Source of the DNA: Rothia endophytica
GTDB taxonomy: Bacteria; Actinomycetota; Actinomycetes; Actinomycetales; Micrococcaceae
NCBI RefSeq assembly: GCF_928381505.1
Contig: NZ_CAKMSJ010000004.1
Location: forward strand, 186,001-250,000
Length of the DNA: 64,000 nt
Direction: 5' to 3'
Position numbers and translations under genes: made by a program
Shown: positions 51,341-60,747 of the stretch, in pieces
Numbering within the stretch: the first letter of the stretch is position 1
Layout of the letters: each line of letters opens with the position of its first letter
Notes under the pieces: generated by a model
Database searches by the model: none
What the model was told of the DNA's origin: nothing
Seen by the model: only the letters and a program-made list of their open reading frames with translations

Positions 51341-52702
51341 ATGAGCCTACAGAACATTGCACGTGAAATAACCATTGACCAAACCCGCCACCTGGAAACC
51401 AGCATCCCTGGCCCCAAGTCCACTCAGCGTCATGCTGAACGGGAACAGCACGTAACCGCCGGTTTCGGCGTGACCCTGCCCGTTTTCGTTGAAGCCGCTG
51501 ATGGCGGAATCATCCAAGATATCGACGGCAACCGTCTCATTGACTTTGCCTCCGGTATCGCTGTGACTAGCCTAGGTGCCTCCAACAAGCGCGTAGCCCA
51601 GCGGGTTGCCGCGCAGATTGAGAAGTTCTCGCACACCTGCTTCATGGTGACCGAGTATGACTCCTTCACCAAGGTCTGCAAGTGGCTCAACGAGCACACC
51701 CCCGGTGACTTTGATAAGCGCACCGGCCTCTTCTCCACCGGTGCTGAAGCCGTTGAAAACGCTATCAAAATCGCCCGTTCCGCAACCGGCCGCCCCAACG
51801 TCCTGGTCTTTGATGAGGCATACCACGGGCGCAGCCTGCTGACCATGGCGATGACCGCCAAAGAGAACCCCTACCAGCTCAACTTTGGGCCTATGCCCCG
51901 CGAGGTAGTGCGAGCAGCCAGCGCCAACCCCCTGCGCCCTGTCTACGGCGGGTCTACACCCGCTGAAATCACCGAAAAGTCCCTGGCTTCAGTGCGCGAC
52001 ACTCTGGCGACTCACGGGGCAGACACCTTCGCTGCCATGGTGATTGAACCCATTCAGGGTGAGGGCGGTTTTATTGTCCCTGCCCCCGGCTTCCTGACTG
52101 GTCTGCGCGAGATCGCTGATGAGCACGGCATTGTGCTGGTGATTGACGAAATTCAGGCGGGTCTGGGACGTACCGGTAAGCTCTACGCCTCAGAGTGGGA
52201 GGGCGTAGCAGGCGACATCACCCTTTCAGCTAAGGCACTGGCTAACGGTGTGCCCCTCTCGGCAGTTACCGGCCGCGCAGAGCTGATGAACGCCGTGCAC
52301 AGTGGCGGCCTGGGCGGCACCTATGCCGGTAACCCCGTGGCCTGTGAAGCGGCCCTGGCAGTCTTTGAGCAACTGGACCAGAGCGTCCTCGACAACGCCG
52401 CAAAGATTGAGCAGACGGTACGCGAGGTGCTCGAACCCCTGCTAGAAGAAACCAATATTGTGGCACAGGTGCGTGGACGCGGTGCCATGCTAGCGATTGA
52501 ACTGGCTGATAAGGGCACCCTAGAACCCCGCCCCGACCTGGCTCGTTCCATTGCACTGGCCTGCCACGCCCAGGGCGTCATCATTCTGACCTGCGGCACC
52601 TACGGCAACGTCATCCGCCTGCTCCCTCCGCTGATCATTGGTGAGGAGCTGCTGCGTGACGGCCTACAGGTGCTGGCAGGTGCTATTAAGGACGCCGCCT
52701 AG
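51341..52702 (+). CDS. gabT: 4-aminobutyrate transaminase (class III aminotransferase)
   Basis: 453 aa PLP enzyme moving the amino group of 4-aminobutyrate to 2-oxoglutarate, giving succinate semialdehyde and glutamate. Signature [20 protein letters not shown] (~268) and the PLP lysine in [13 protein letters not shown] (~297). GabT-like features include [16 protein letters not shown]. No gabD is adjacent. Its 3' end overlaps the end of recR by 4 bp (convergent). Confidence 0.9.
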   Translation: MSLQNIAREITIDQTRHLETSIPGPKSTQRHAEREQHVTAGFGVTLPVFVEAADGGIIQDIDGNRLIDFASGIAVTSLGASNKRVAQRVAAQIEKFSHTCFMVTEYDSFTKVCKWLNEHTPGDFDKRTGLFSTGAEAVENAIKIARSATGRPNVLVFDEAYHGRSLLTMAMTAKENPYQLNFGPMPREVVRAASANPLRPVYGGSTPAEITEKSLASVRDTLATHGADTFAAMVIEPIQGEGGFIVPAPGFLTGLREIADEHGIVLVIDEIQAGLGRTGKLYASEWEGVAGDITLSAKALANGVPLSAVTGRAELMNAVHSGGLGGTYAGNPVACEAALAVFEQLDQSVLDNAAKIEQTVREVLEPLLEETNIVAQVRGRGAMLAIELADKGTLEPRPDLARSIALACHAQGVIILTCGTYGNVIRLLPPLIIGEELLRDGLQVLAGAIKDAA

Positions 52703-53853
52703 GTCCAGGGGTTGACGTAGGTTTTGCCGGGAATCGGTGGAATAGCAGGTGCTACCGTGCGCAGGGGCGTTTTCTTGAGCTCATCGAGCTTCTGCTTGTA
52801 GGCTTCGCGGCGCTCCTGTGATTGCCCTGCTTCACCGCTGGTATCAACCTCCCCGGTTTCTGGGGCGCCCAGCCCTTCTTCGGCTTCAAAGGCTGCGGCC
52901 GCTGCCCGCTCGGCGCGTTCTTCGGGGGAGAGATCGCCGGGCACCGGCTGCGCAGGTGTCTCTTCTGCCGGTAGGTCCTGGGTTGCTTCTTCTCGGGTTT
53001 CTAGCCCTGCTTCTTCCAGCTCTGTTTCTAGCAGGGGTTCATTGAGGTCAGACTGCTCACCGCGCGGTGGTTGCTTCTGGTTTGTTTCCTGCTGATTCTC
53101 CGGGGCACTAGAGTCTGCGCCTAAACCGTCAAACATCGAACCGGACCAGCGGGCACGCGGCTTGATCTCAACCTCTTCGGCGGCTTTCTGCTGGGCTTCT
53201 TCTTCAACTGCCGCTTCGAAATCCTGGGCGGCGTTATCGGTGAGGGAGCGGTTGCCTTCGCTAATCACGCGCCGCCCCTCCAAGGCTCGTCCCAGGGTAA
53301 TTTCATCGGCGTACTCAAGATCGCCGCCCACCGGCAGACCGGAGGCCAGGCGGGAAACCCTAATGCCAATGGGCACCAGAAGACGCGAGAGGTAGGTGGC
53401 GGTTGCTTCGCCCTCAAGGTTGGGATCCATGGCAAGAATCAGCTCGTTGATGCGTTCATCGGAAAGCCGTGCCACGAGTTCACGAATGCGCAATTGCTCA
53501 GGGCCGATACCCGCAAGAGGGTTAATGGAGCCACCGAGTACGTGGTAGCGGCCGGTAAAGGAGCGGGTGCGCTCAATGGCAACAACGTCCTTAGACTCTT
53601 CAACCACACACAGGGTAGTGACGTCTCGGCTCTCGTCCCTGCAGATTGCGCAGAGTTTGGTCTCAGAAACATTGCCGCAAATCTCGCAAAAGCTCACGGT
53701 TTTCTTCACCCGCGTGATGGCATCGGTAAGTTTCTGCATCTCTTCTGCCTCAGCATTGAGGATGTAGAAGGCAATGCGCTGGGCAGATTTAGGGCCTACA
53801 CCGGGTAGCCTGCCCAACTCGTCAATGAGGTTTTGAACGGCACTTTCGTACAC
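52699..53853 (-). CDS. recR: recombination protein RecR with long acidic C-terminal extension
   Basis: 384 aa; ordinary RecR is about 200. Residues 1-200 are canonical: helix-hairpin-helix [14 protein letters not shown], zinc finger [16 protein letters not shown] (~57-72), and a Toprim domain ([14 protein letters not shown]..GYxxLGGxxxPxxGIGPEQL type). The last ~185 residues are Glu/Ala/Pro-rich and probably disordered, ending [20 protein letters not shown]. RecR loads or stabilises RecA with RecFO at gaps. It follows dnaX by 25 nt, the usual pairing. Confidence 0.93.
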   Translation of the reverse strand: MYESAVQNLIDELGRLPGVGPKSAQRIAFYILNAEAEEMQKLTDAITRVKKTVSFCEICGNVSETKLCAICRDESRDVTTLCVVEESKDVVAIERTRSFTGRYHVLGGSINPLAGIGPEQLRIRELVARLSDERINELILAMDPNLEGEATATYLSRLLVPIGIRVSRLASGLPVGGDLEYADEITLGRALEGRRVISEGNRSLTDNAAQDFEAAVEEEAQQKAAEEVEIKPRARWSGSMFDGLGADSSAPENQQETNQKQPPRGEQSDLNEPLLETELEEAGLETREEATQDLPAEETPAQPVPGDLSPEERAERAAAAAFEAEEGLGAPETGEVDTSGEAGQSQERREAYKQKLDELKKTPLRTVAPAIPPIPGKTYVNPWT

Positions 53854-53878
53854 AAAGAATCCTTAGGGTAGGGGCAGC

Positions 53879-56836
53879 TTAGGAGGGCTGGTGCAGGGGC
53901 TGCTCACCGATGACCTTGCCGCCCAAAATTTTCTCCACCGCTCGTTGCCCAATGAGGGTGCTCGACTCCAGCGCTACATCCTCGTCGCTGGGCGCGAAAT
54001 CTTCTTCGGCCTGGGGTTCCTGCGGCTTTTCTGGCTGCTGCTGAACTGCACGCTGACCTGCAGCGATGTGCGCTGCGTGGCGTTCGCGGAAGGAGAGCTT
54101 GCCGCTCTTCTTCTCGGTTTTCTCGGCCTTTTCTTGTCCGGACGCTGAGCCAGGAGCGGCAACGGGGGCAGCGGACTGCTGCTGGGTGCCTCCTGCCAGG
54201 TGTGCCAGGGGAGCTGGCCCGGGGCCAGACCTGTCAGATAAACCTGAGTCAGGCTGAGCGGTGTTGCCGGTAGGCGCGGCAGCGTCAGTAGAAACATAGC
54301 CTACTCCCGCGACATACTCGGGTTCAGGCTCCGGGGCATCATCAAAATAACCGCCCTCGTAGCCGGCGTACTCGTGCGCCAGGGGAGCGCCCTGCATAGA
54401 TGCTCCCGGTGCCTGTTCAGCAGGTTCGGAGCTGGTCGACTGGTTAATGTCAGCATTATCGGCTTCCTGATGCCCGGCTTCGGCCAGGCCCTCAGAGACT
54501 GGTACCGGTTCGGTAGATACAGCGTGCTCGCTGCCCTCTACGGTCTGTTGGCTTGAGCCTTCATGCGCTGAATCTGTTGGTTCAGTGCCCCGGTTCTTGT
54601 GAGCTTGGTCCTCTGACTTAACCTGGTTGGTATCAGGGGTTGGCTCATCAGAGCCCTCTTCATCGGCGTCCTCGGTGACATCGGGTGCCAGGGACATGCT
54701 CCGCCGCTCCGCGGACCCCCCTGAAGAGGGGTGGTGGGCCTTCGCCAGTTCAACCGGGTCAGCATCACCCTTGATGACACGCAGGTGCGGGGTGGTCGGA
54801 GGGTTAGGGTCCTCGCGGGGAACCTCGGTGCCACCCTGCGCTGATGGAACGGGATGCTCACCCTGCCCGCCGTCCTGAGCAGGTGCCGAGCCAGCGGGGA
54901 TAGGTGCAACGTTCCAGGAGGTAACGGGCTTGTTCCAGTCGTCCTGGCTCCAGGCGGGAGGTACTTCGCTGCGGGGCTGACCGTGGGAAGCCCACGCCTG
55001 CTCACCACCGCGCGGCCCCTCAGCAATAGGCGCGGCCTGTTGCGGGGCGCCCGGCGTAGGGGTGCCCCCATCACCGGCTGGCTGTGGGCCCCCTGCTGGA
55101 GCGCCTGTGCCCCCACCGGGCTTCTTGACCTCGCCACGAATTTGAACCTGCAAATCGAGTACGGTCTGTAGGGCCTTCTGCAGCTGCGGAAGGTAATCCT
55201 TGACCTGGCGAAGCACCGCAATTTCGGCACGAATAAAGAGCGCACCCTGCTCAAACCGAACCGGCTCACACTTCTCAAAGCCAGCACGCGCAAAGGCAGA
55301 GGGGATTTTAGCCAGCACGTCGTTCCAAGAGTTAGCCACCAAATCCACGGTGTTCTCACCGCTTGCACGCGAGGTTGCCTGCGGGGGAGTTTGCCGCTGG
55401 GGCGCTGCCTGCTGGGGCGGCATGTGCTGCCCTGCGCCGGGCTCTCCTGCTGTCTGCCCACCAGTGGCGAGCGGGGTAGCAGCGAGAGGAGCGCTCGCCA
55501 GCGGAGCTGGTGCCTGGGGTGTCTGCTGAAGAGGAGCAGCCTTAAGAGGGGCAGATTCTTGGGCGCGCTGTGTAGCTGCTGCCGGAGCAGCGGCTTCTTG
55601 AACCTTACGGGGTTCTTGCTCAGCTGTCTGTTGTTTGGGTGCTTTCCCTTGGGCCGGTGTAGCAAAAGTTCCGCTGGCTAGCTTACGTTCTAGCTGGTCC
55701 AGGCGGGCAGCGAGGGAGGCCGCCGAAGAATCAGTGGCAGCTACCAGGATGCGGGCACAGAGAAGCTCCAGATGCAGCTGGGGATTGACAGCACCGCTCA
55801 TTTCGTTGAGTGCGTCATTGGTAACGTCTGCTGCACGGGTTAGTTCAGCGGAGCCCAGCTTCTCAGCTTGCGCGCGCATGCGTTCTAACTGGTCCTCAGC
55901 CATGCCACGCAGAATGGAGGCGGCTGAGCCTGGCACCGCTTTGACAATAATGAGATCGCGGAAGCGTTCTAGCAGGTCCTCAACAAAGCGGCGGGGATCT
56001 TGACCGGTCTGAATGACGCGGTCTACAGCGGTGAAAACCGTGCCTGCGTTGCCGGAGGTGAAGGCGTCAATGACGTCATCGAGTAGCTCACCGTGGGTGA
56101 AGCCTAGCAGGGCAACAGCTAGGTCATAGGGGATGCCCTGCCCCTCTGTAGCGCCAGCCATGAGCTGATCCAGGATAGAGAGTGAATCACGCACAGAACC
56201 GCCACCGGCACGCACTACCAGGGGTAGAACGCCGTCAGCTACCTGCACGTTCTCCTGAGCGCAGAGCTGCTGAAGGTAGGTGCCCAGGGTTTCAGGTGGC
56301 ACGAGACGGAAGGGGTAGTGGTGGGTGCGGGAACGGATGGTGCCCAGAACCTTGTTGGGTTCGGTAGTCGCAAAAATAAACTTGATGTGTTCCGGCGGCT
56401 CTTCCACGATCTTGAGCAAGGCGTTGAAGCCCTCGCGGGTGACCATGTGCGCCTCGTCAATAATAAAAATCTTGTAGCGGTCACGTACCGGGGCGAAGGT
56501 GGCGCGTTCGCGCAGGTCGCGGGCGTGGTCCACACCGCCGTGGGAGGCGGCATCCATCTCGATGACATCGAGAGAGCCACCGCCGTCTCGCGAAAGTTCC
56601 TTGCAGGATTCGCACTGCCCGCAGGGGGTGGGGGTGGGGCCTTCTGCACAGTTGAGGCAACGTGCCAGGATGCGAGCGGAGGTGGTTTTACCGCAACCGC
56701 GCGGGCCCGAGAAGAGGTAGGCGTGGTTGACGCGGTTCTTCTCTAGGGCGGTTGAGAGCGGTTCGGTGACGTGCTCCTGCCCGATGACGTCGGCAAAGGA
56801 CTCAGGGCGGTAACGGCGGTACAACGCAGTGCTCAC
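53879..56836 (-). CDS. dnaX: DNA polymerase III subunit gamma/tau
   Basis: 985 aa clamp-loader ATPase. Walker A GPRGCGKTTSARIL (~45), zinc module CLNC/CGQCESC (~61-78), Walker B IIDEAHM, sensor-1 region FIFATTEPNK, all in the first 240 residues. Domain III extends to ~370. The remainder is long, Gln/Pro/Ala-rich and then acidic, with one folded stretch (~500-570: DLVANSWNDVLAKIPSAFAR) resembling the tau C-terminal part. Much longer than the E. coli protein. First gene of dnaX-recR, with SRP RNA and tRNA-Ser just upstream. Confidence 0.94.
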   Translation of the reverse strand: MSTALYRRYRPESFADVIGQEHVTEPLSTALEKNRVNHAYLFSGPRGCGKTTSARILARCLNCAEGPTPTPCGQCESCKELSRDGGGSLDVIEMDAASHGGVDHARDLRERATFAPVRDRYKIFIIDEAHMVTREGFNALLKIVEEPPEHIKFIFATTEPNKVLGTIRSRTHHYPFRLVPPETLGTYLQQLCAQENVQVADGVLPLVVRAGGGSVRDSLSILDQLMAGATEGQGIPYDLAVALLGFTHGELLDDVIDAFTSGNAGTVFTAVDRVIQTGQDPRRFVEDLLERFRDLIIVKAVPGSAASILRGMAEDQLERMRAQAEKLGSAELTRAADVTNDALNEMSGAVNPQLHLELLCARILVAATDSSAASLAARLDQLERKLASGTFATPAQGKAPKQQTAEQEPRKVQEAAAPAAATQRAQESAPLKAAPLQQTPQAPAPLASAPLAATPLATGGQTAGEPGAGQHMPPQQAAPQRQTPPQATSRASGENTVDLVANSWNDVLAKIPSAFARAGFEKCEPVRFEQGALFIRAEIAVLRQVKDYLPQLQKALQTVLDLQVQIRGEVKKPGGGTGAPAGGPQPAGDGGTPTPGAPQQAAPIAEGPRGGEQAWASHGQPRSEVPPAWSQDDWNKPVTSWNVAPIPAGSAPAQDGGQGEHPVPSAQGGTEVPREDPNPPTTPHLRVIKGDADPVELAKAHHPSSGGSAERRSMSLAPDVTEDADEEGSDEPTPDTNQVKSEDQAHKNRGTEPTDSAHEGSSQQTVEGSEHAVSTEPVPVSEGLAEAGHQEADNADINQSTSSEPAEQAPGASMQGAPLAHEYAGYEGGYFDDAPEPEPEYVAGVGYVSTDAAAPTGNTAQPDSGLSDRSGPGPAPLAHLAGGTQQQSAAPVAAPGSASGQEKAEKTEKKSGKLSFRERHAAHIAAGQRAVQQQPEKPQEPQAEEDFAPSDEDVALESSTLIGQRAVEKILGGKVIGEQPLHQPS

Positions 56837-56992
56837 AACAAAACCTTCCTAGGGATGCGTAAAAAGCTCACGCCGCAGGGGTCATGCGGGTATCCGCACC
56901 CGGCGCGGGCATGCTCTTAACAGTGTAGTGCTGGTGACTGACATTATAAGAACCGGGGTAACCCTCCCCAGTAGGTTTTTTGGGCAAAATAA

Positions 56993-57079
56993 GACCCCCT
57001 ACGCACCCGTCAGAGCCCAGATACCCTTGCTGCCTTCCGGCCCTGGGGGAGTTTTCCAAGATAACGCCACGTAAGGGGC
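56993..57079 (-). ncRNA. ffs: signal recognition particle RNA (small bacterial type, 4.5S)
   Basis: Minus strand contains the universal SRP tetraloop segment CCAGGGCCGGAAGGCAGCAA followed by GGGTA, inside a long hairpin that starts GCCCCTTACGTGGC and ends GGGTGCGTAGGGGGTC. Its position just upstream of dnaX is typical of actinobacteria. Ends are approximate. Confidence 0.93.
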
Positions 57080-57257
57080 ATCAATTACTGTACCGCAAGC
57101 CCCTGTAAAACACAAAAGAATACTGAGCTCATTTGCCCCTGCCTGCTGAGTGGTGAGTTGGGTATAGTTCTGGGCCAGATTTGCGGTGACGCCCAACCTT
57201 GGGTAGACTTCTATCTGTTGTCTTTCGTGAAGCTGTTTTCAGCTAAGCAACAAGCCT

Positions 57258-57342
57258 GGAGGATTCGCCTAGCGGCCTATGGCGCACGCCTGGAACGCGT
57301 GTTGGGTTCACGCCCTCGGGGGTTCAAATCCCCCATCCTCCG
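57258..57342 (+). tRNA. tRNA-Ser (anticodon GGA)
   Basis: Acceptor stem GGAGGAT/ATCCTCC, D-arm GCCTAGCGGCCTATGGC, anticodon stem CACGC/GCGTG with loop CTGGAAC (anticodon GGA), a long variable arm, and T-arm GGGGG TTCAAAT CCCCC. The CCA end is not encoded. 85 nt. Confidence 0.96.
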
Positions 57343-57346
57343 CTGA

Positions 57347-57385
57347 CCGGCTCGGACGCCCACTTGTCTCGAGCCGGTCTTTTTT
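57347..57385 (+). terminator. terminator after tRNA-Ser
   Basis: Stem CCGGCTCG / CGAGCCGG followed by TCTTTTTT. Confidence 0.88.
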
Positions 57386-57393
57386 ACCCAAAA

Positions 57394-57427
57394 ACCGAGG
57401 GGCTGAAGTCTACTTCAGCCCCTCGGT
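57394..57427 (-). terminator. terminator after pnuC
   Basis: Perfect stem ACCGAGGGGCTGAAGT / ACTTCAGCCCCTCGGT with loop CT; on the minus strand it is followed by TTTTTGGG, giving a terminator for pnuC. Confidence 0.88.
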
Positions 57428-57436
57428 AGTTTAACT

Positions 57437-58216
57437 CTAGGATTGGGGGAGTGGGCGCGAGAGCTTGCTCCAGTTGTACCAGCCGTAGAGGCTGTTGGCG
57501 ATGAAGCCGGCGTACATGGCCATGATGGCTAGGTTGCCCCCACCATCCACCGTAGACCAGAGGTAAATCTGCACCGCGTTGAGCACTAGCCAGCCCACCC
57601 ACTGCTCACGGAAGCGAAAGACCATGAGGATCTGAGCCATTACCGCGATAACCGTGGTGAAGCCATCTACGTAGGGCTGATTTGATCCCCACTGGGTCAA
57701 AAGATAACCGTATCCCCATGTCAAAAGCCCAAGGATGACCACTGCAAGGCCTATCTGGGGCAGAGTTAGGCGCCGGGTCATGACGTCGCGCGGCTCGCCC
57801 TCAATAGTGGATGTGGCTGCACGCTGTGCCTGAGATTTTTCAACCCGCATATTTTTGCGCCACATGTAGAGACCCCAGAACTGGGTGATCACGTAGAAGG
57901 CCGCGATAGTGATTTCACCAATGAAGTAGGCCTGAAAAGCCAGAATCAGGTAGGGCACATTCTGAACAACCCCAAAGAAGTAGTTTGAAATTCTACCCTT
58001 GCCGACCAGAATCACGCAGATCATGCCTGCGACAGCAGTGACAGCGCTCAACCAGCCCTCAAAAACCGTGGCACTGACCAGGATTTGCAGTGCGATCAGC
58101 GTGGCAAAAAAGATTTTCTCGAAAGGTGTATACCCCGTGAAAAGGTCAGTGTAAACAGCCCGAGCGTATCGAGATAGAGTGCTTTCCTGGGGCGCAGGAG
58201 TGGTGGCAACGGTCAT
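57437..58216 (-). CDS. pnuC: nicotinamide riboside transporter PnuC
   Basis: 259 aa membrane protein with about seven to eight hydrophobic segments. The conserved PnuC stretch WLSAVTAVAGMICVILVGKG and NYFFGVVQNVPYLILAF are present, followed by the conserved QFWGLYMWRKN (~115) and NQPYVDGFTTVIAVMAQILM. Facilitates uptake of nicotinamide riboside, trapped by phosphorylation. It follows nadR by 38 nt in the same direction, which supplies that kinase. Confidence 0.92.
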   Translation of the reverse strand: MTVATTPAPQESTLSRYARAVYTDLFTGYTPFEKIFFATLIALQILVSATVFEGWLSAVTAVAGMICVILVGKGRISNYFFGVVQNVPYLILAFQAYFIGEITIAAFYVITQFWGLYMWRKNMRVEKSQAQRAATSTIEGEPRDVMTRRLTLPQIGLAVVILGLLTWGYGYLLTQWGSNQPYVDGFTTVIAVMAQILMVFRFREQWVGWLVLNAVQIYLWSTVDGGGNLAIMAMYAGFIANSLYGWYNWSKLSRPLPQS

Positions 58217-58254
58217 TTATAGCTCCACGGTGTGAAGGGGTGAATCAAAGATAG

Positions 58255-59340
58255 TTAAGCCAGGAGGGACGCAATGGCCGTCTTGGCCTGTTCGTAGCGT
58301 TCGGCGTAATCGGCGCCGTCCAGCATCACTAGTCGGTTGGTCAGCCCTGCTGAACGGACTTCATGCAGCATGCGCTGGGAAATATCGTTGAGATAGTGAT
58401 CTGATGTGTTGATTTCAGAGCGGAAACCGTCACGGGTGTAGTTAGCAGAGCCTACCGGTGGTATGAAAAGGATGAGGTCCCAGCGGGCTTTAGCAATGAG
58501 GGAGTCTGCCATGGGGAGTAGGGACTGGTAGTCAGCTGCCGAGAGCGCGCTAGCGGGGTCCTCTGCACTCATCTGAGCGTAGGCCTTGGTCACCATGGTG
58601 TCGGTATCCATCAGAGCTAGACCTCGGTTGGCGGGGTGATCGATGGTTTCCCGGTTGAGGTTGAACTGGCCAGTGAATACGTTCTGGTAATCCAGCTGGT
58701 CGTAGTCTTCGTCGCGAATATTCGCTTCTACCTGGTAGCTGCGCGCGTACTCATAAGAGTAAGGAGCGTTGTAGAGCTTGCCCAAATCTTCAACCAGTGT
58801 AGTTTTGCCACCGGACGCTGCACCCATCACCAACACATTCTTGGTGAAGAAACGGCGGAAGGGAGGGGCAAGAAGATCCCAGTGAGCTAGAGGGTTATCA
58901 CGAACAATAGCGGTGCAAAGATGCACGGCGCTTTCGCCATCGGACACCAGGCGCTCATCGGGGCTAAGAGGTAAGGAACCGGCGTGACCGCTTGCTCCGG
59001 TGTACCAGACGCGCTCTGCGCCGGCGGCGACATGGGTATCCCAAAGAACCTGCACCTGAGCGAGTCGATCCTGTTCTGACAGATCCGTTTCATCGAGGGA
59101 AGCCACAATAACCAGGGGGTCATTTTTGAAGTGTTCCGAGACGTAGCGGTAGCGCTTGGTGTGCTTCATGCCAGCTAGCTCACCGGCGTCCTGAGAACTA
59201 CCGGTGACGATCACCAAGGTGCCACCTAGGTTTTGCTTTTTGGCACGCAAAATGCGATCGATGTGTCCGCGGTGCATGGGTGCAAAAGAGCCCATAACGA
59301 TTCCCACGGAAGCCCCGCTGAGTTGTTTCTTATAGAGCAT
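58255..59340 (-). CDS. nadR: NadR-type NMN adenylyltransferase / ribosylnicotinamide kinase
   Basis: 361 aa from ATG 59340 (AAGGACA upstream). N-terminal nucleotidyltransferase domain with VGIVMGSFAPMHRGHIDRIL (GxFxPxHxGH motif, ~residues 14-25). C-terminal kinase domain with P-loop GAASGGKTTLVEDL (~190). No N-terminal helix-turn-helix, unlike enteric NadR, so it is not a repressor. It converts nicotinamide riboside to NMN and then NAD; pnuC follows it. Confidence 0.92.
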   Translation of the reverse strand: MLYKKQLSGASVGIVMGSFAPMHRGHIDRILRAKKQNLGGTLVIVTGSSQDAGELAGMKHTKRYRYVSEHFKNDPLVIVASLDETDLSEQDRLAQVQVLWDTHVAAGAERVWYTGASGHAGSLPLSPDERLVSDGESAVHLCTAIVRDNPLAHWDLLAPPFRRFFTKNVLVMGAASGGKTTLVEDLGKLYNAPYSYEYARSYQVEANIRDEDYDQLDYQNVFTGQFNLNRETIDHPANRGLALMDTDTMVTKAYAQMSAEDPASALSAADYQSLLPMADSLIAKARWDLILFIPPVGSANYTRDGFRSEINTSDHYLNDISQRMLHEVRSAGLTNRLVMLDGADYAERYEQAKTAIASLLA

Positions 59341-59511
59341 GGTGTCCTTGTAAGGTGGCGCTGAGCGCACAAGAGTTTCTTGACCTGATTAAACACCTGA
59401 GGTACTGCAAAATCAACGAATATCCCTAAGACTCTAAAACGTGCCGCAGTAAATGAACGAGCATTGGTGCCCAAGTTAATAGAGACCATCCTTGAGCCCT
59501 AGAATAGAGCC

Positions 59512-59838
59512 ATGATTTTCAAAGGCGTGGGCGATCATCGCCCCTACCCCGACCACGGGCTCACTCAGCGCAGCTGGGGGTCGATTGCCCCCTCGCAGGT
59601 GCGCCTTGATCGGCTTATTACCACTCAGAAGCACCTCAATCTTGAAACCCTGCTGGCTGAAGATTCCACCTTTTACGGTGACCTCTTCCCGCACGTTGTG
59701 CAGTATCGTGGTGAACTTTACCTCGAGGACGGCGTGCACCGGGCGCTGCGTACAGCCCTGCAACGCCGGGTCGTTATGTATGCCCGCGTGCTCAACCTAG
59801 ATACGCTAGCCCCCGGCCTCCTCGGGGCAGACCAGTAA
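59512..59838 (+). CDS. conserved small actinobacterial protein (ParB/VapB-like annotation, function unknown)
   Basis: 108 aa. Pattern GDHRPYPDHGL near the N-terminus and FPHVVQYRGELYLEDGVHRA followed by LRTALQRRVVMYARV at the C-terminus. The latter resembles ParB/sulfiredoxin-like folds (the xxDGxHRxxA pattern), and close relatives are sometimes called VapB-family antitoxin, though no VapC toxin is next to it. I do not assign a function. Convergent with a TetR gene, 4 nt between stops. Confidence 0.7.
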   Translation: MIFKGVGDHRPYPDHGLTQRSWGSIAPSQVRLDRLITTQKHLNLETLLAEDSTFYGDLFPHVVQYRGELYLEDGVHRALRTALQRRVVMYARVLNLDTLAPGLLGADQ

Positions 59839-59842
59839 AAGT

Positions 59843-60511
59843 CTAGGACGCTTCTGCCAGATAAAGGTGAGGGGTTTCGGCCAGCGGAACCGGGCGTCCT
59901 TCTGCATCAAACCGAGCACCTAGACCCATCTGGATGAAGCGAATGGTGCTCTCAATGTGGCGCTCGCGAGCCTCGTGACTTTCGGCGTCGTCGGTGCGGT
60001 CGGCACTCGATGATAGTGAACCGTGGACCAGCTGCGCTAGCTCACGAATATCATTCTGGGGCAGGTAACCCTGCTCGATGGCTGCCGAAAGAATGTCGGC
60101 CAGGACCATCTGTAACTCGCGCACGTGGTCACCCAGTTTGGCGAAAGCTTCAGGGGAGAGAACCGAACGCATGGCGGGACCGGGGGGCATGTGCCGGCGG
60201 GAGAGGTCTTCAATCTGCAGACGCACATAGATTGCCAGGCGGTCAATGGGGTTCTCTACACCTTCTAGGGCTGAGCGTAAGTCGGTGAGGAAGCGGCCCG
60301 TCTCATCCAGGGCGTAGGCAATCAGCAGCTCGCCCATATCAGCGAAGTAGTTGTAAACCGCGGTGCGGCCAATGCCGGCGGTCTTTGCAACGTGGGTCAT
60401 GGTAAGACCCGGCAGCCCGCGTTCATAGAGTAAGCGACCGAAGGAGTCGAGGATGGCGCGCTTGGTGTTCTCGCGCTGGGCGGCGTTAGAGGCTGCTGAA
60501 ATTCTAGGCAT
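59843..60511 (-). CDS. TetR family transcriptional regulator
   Basis: 222 aa. Helix-turn-helix at ~17-58: TKRAILDSFGRLLYERGLPG, LTMTHVAKTAGIGRTAVYNYF. The C-terminal ligand region is not assignable. An 83-bp gap separates it from the divergent queuosine-precursor transporter frame, but the true start of that gene lies further away. Target unknown. Confidence 0.87.
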   Translation of the reverse strand: MPRISAASNAAQRENTKRAILDSFGRLLYERGLPGLTMTHVAKTAGIGRTAVYNYFADMGELLIAYALDETGRFLTDLRSALEGVENPIDRLAIYVRLQIEDLSRRHMPPGPAMRSVLSPEAFAKLGDHVRELQMVLADILSAAIEQGYLPQNDIRELAQLVHGSLSSSADRTDDAESHEARERHIESTIRFIQMGLGARFDAEGRPVPLAETPHLYLAEAS

Positions 60512-60747
60512 AATGACACTCTACTAAGGTTTGTCAGCAAAACCTATTCTTAGGTGACAAAGCTGGCTGGTGTGTCAGTAAATATGTTTTTAGGATGCGT
60601 TCTGCTAGGCTTATTTCGCCCAGGTGGCAGATGGGCACGCAAGAAATAATCACAGTAGTTTCCCCTGAAAAGGGTGTCCTCTGCCTTCTTTGGCGTGCTT
60701 GCTCCAGTGTTCCGGTGCGCCCTTGCGTTAACGCGTCCCCGAACCCC

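Noticed and set aside
59512..59838. VapBC toxin-antitoxin pair
   Set aside because: No PIN-domain toxin is adjacent; the neighbour is a TetR regulator on the opposite strand.
60595..60747. N-terminal extension of the queuosine precursor transporter
   Set aside because: The first ~50 codons of the long frame show no family similarity, and ATG 60748 or 60757 gives the usual length.
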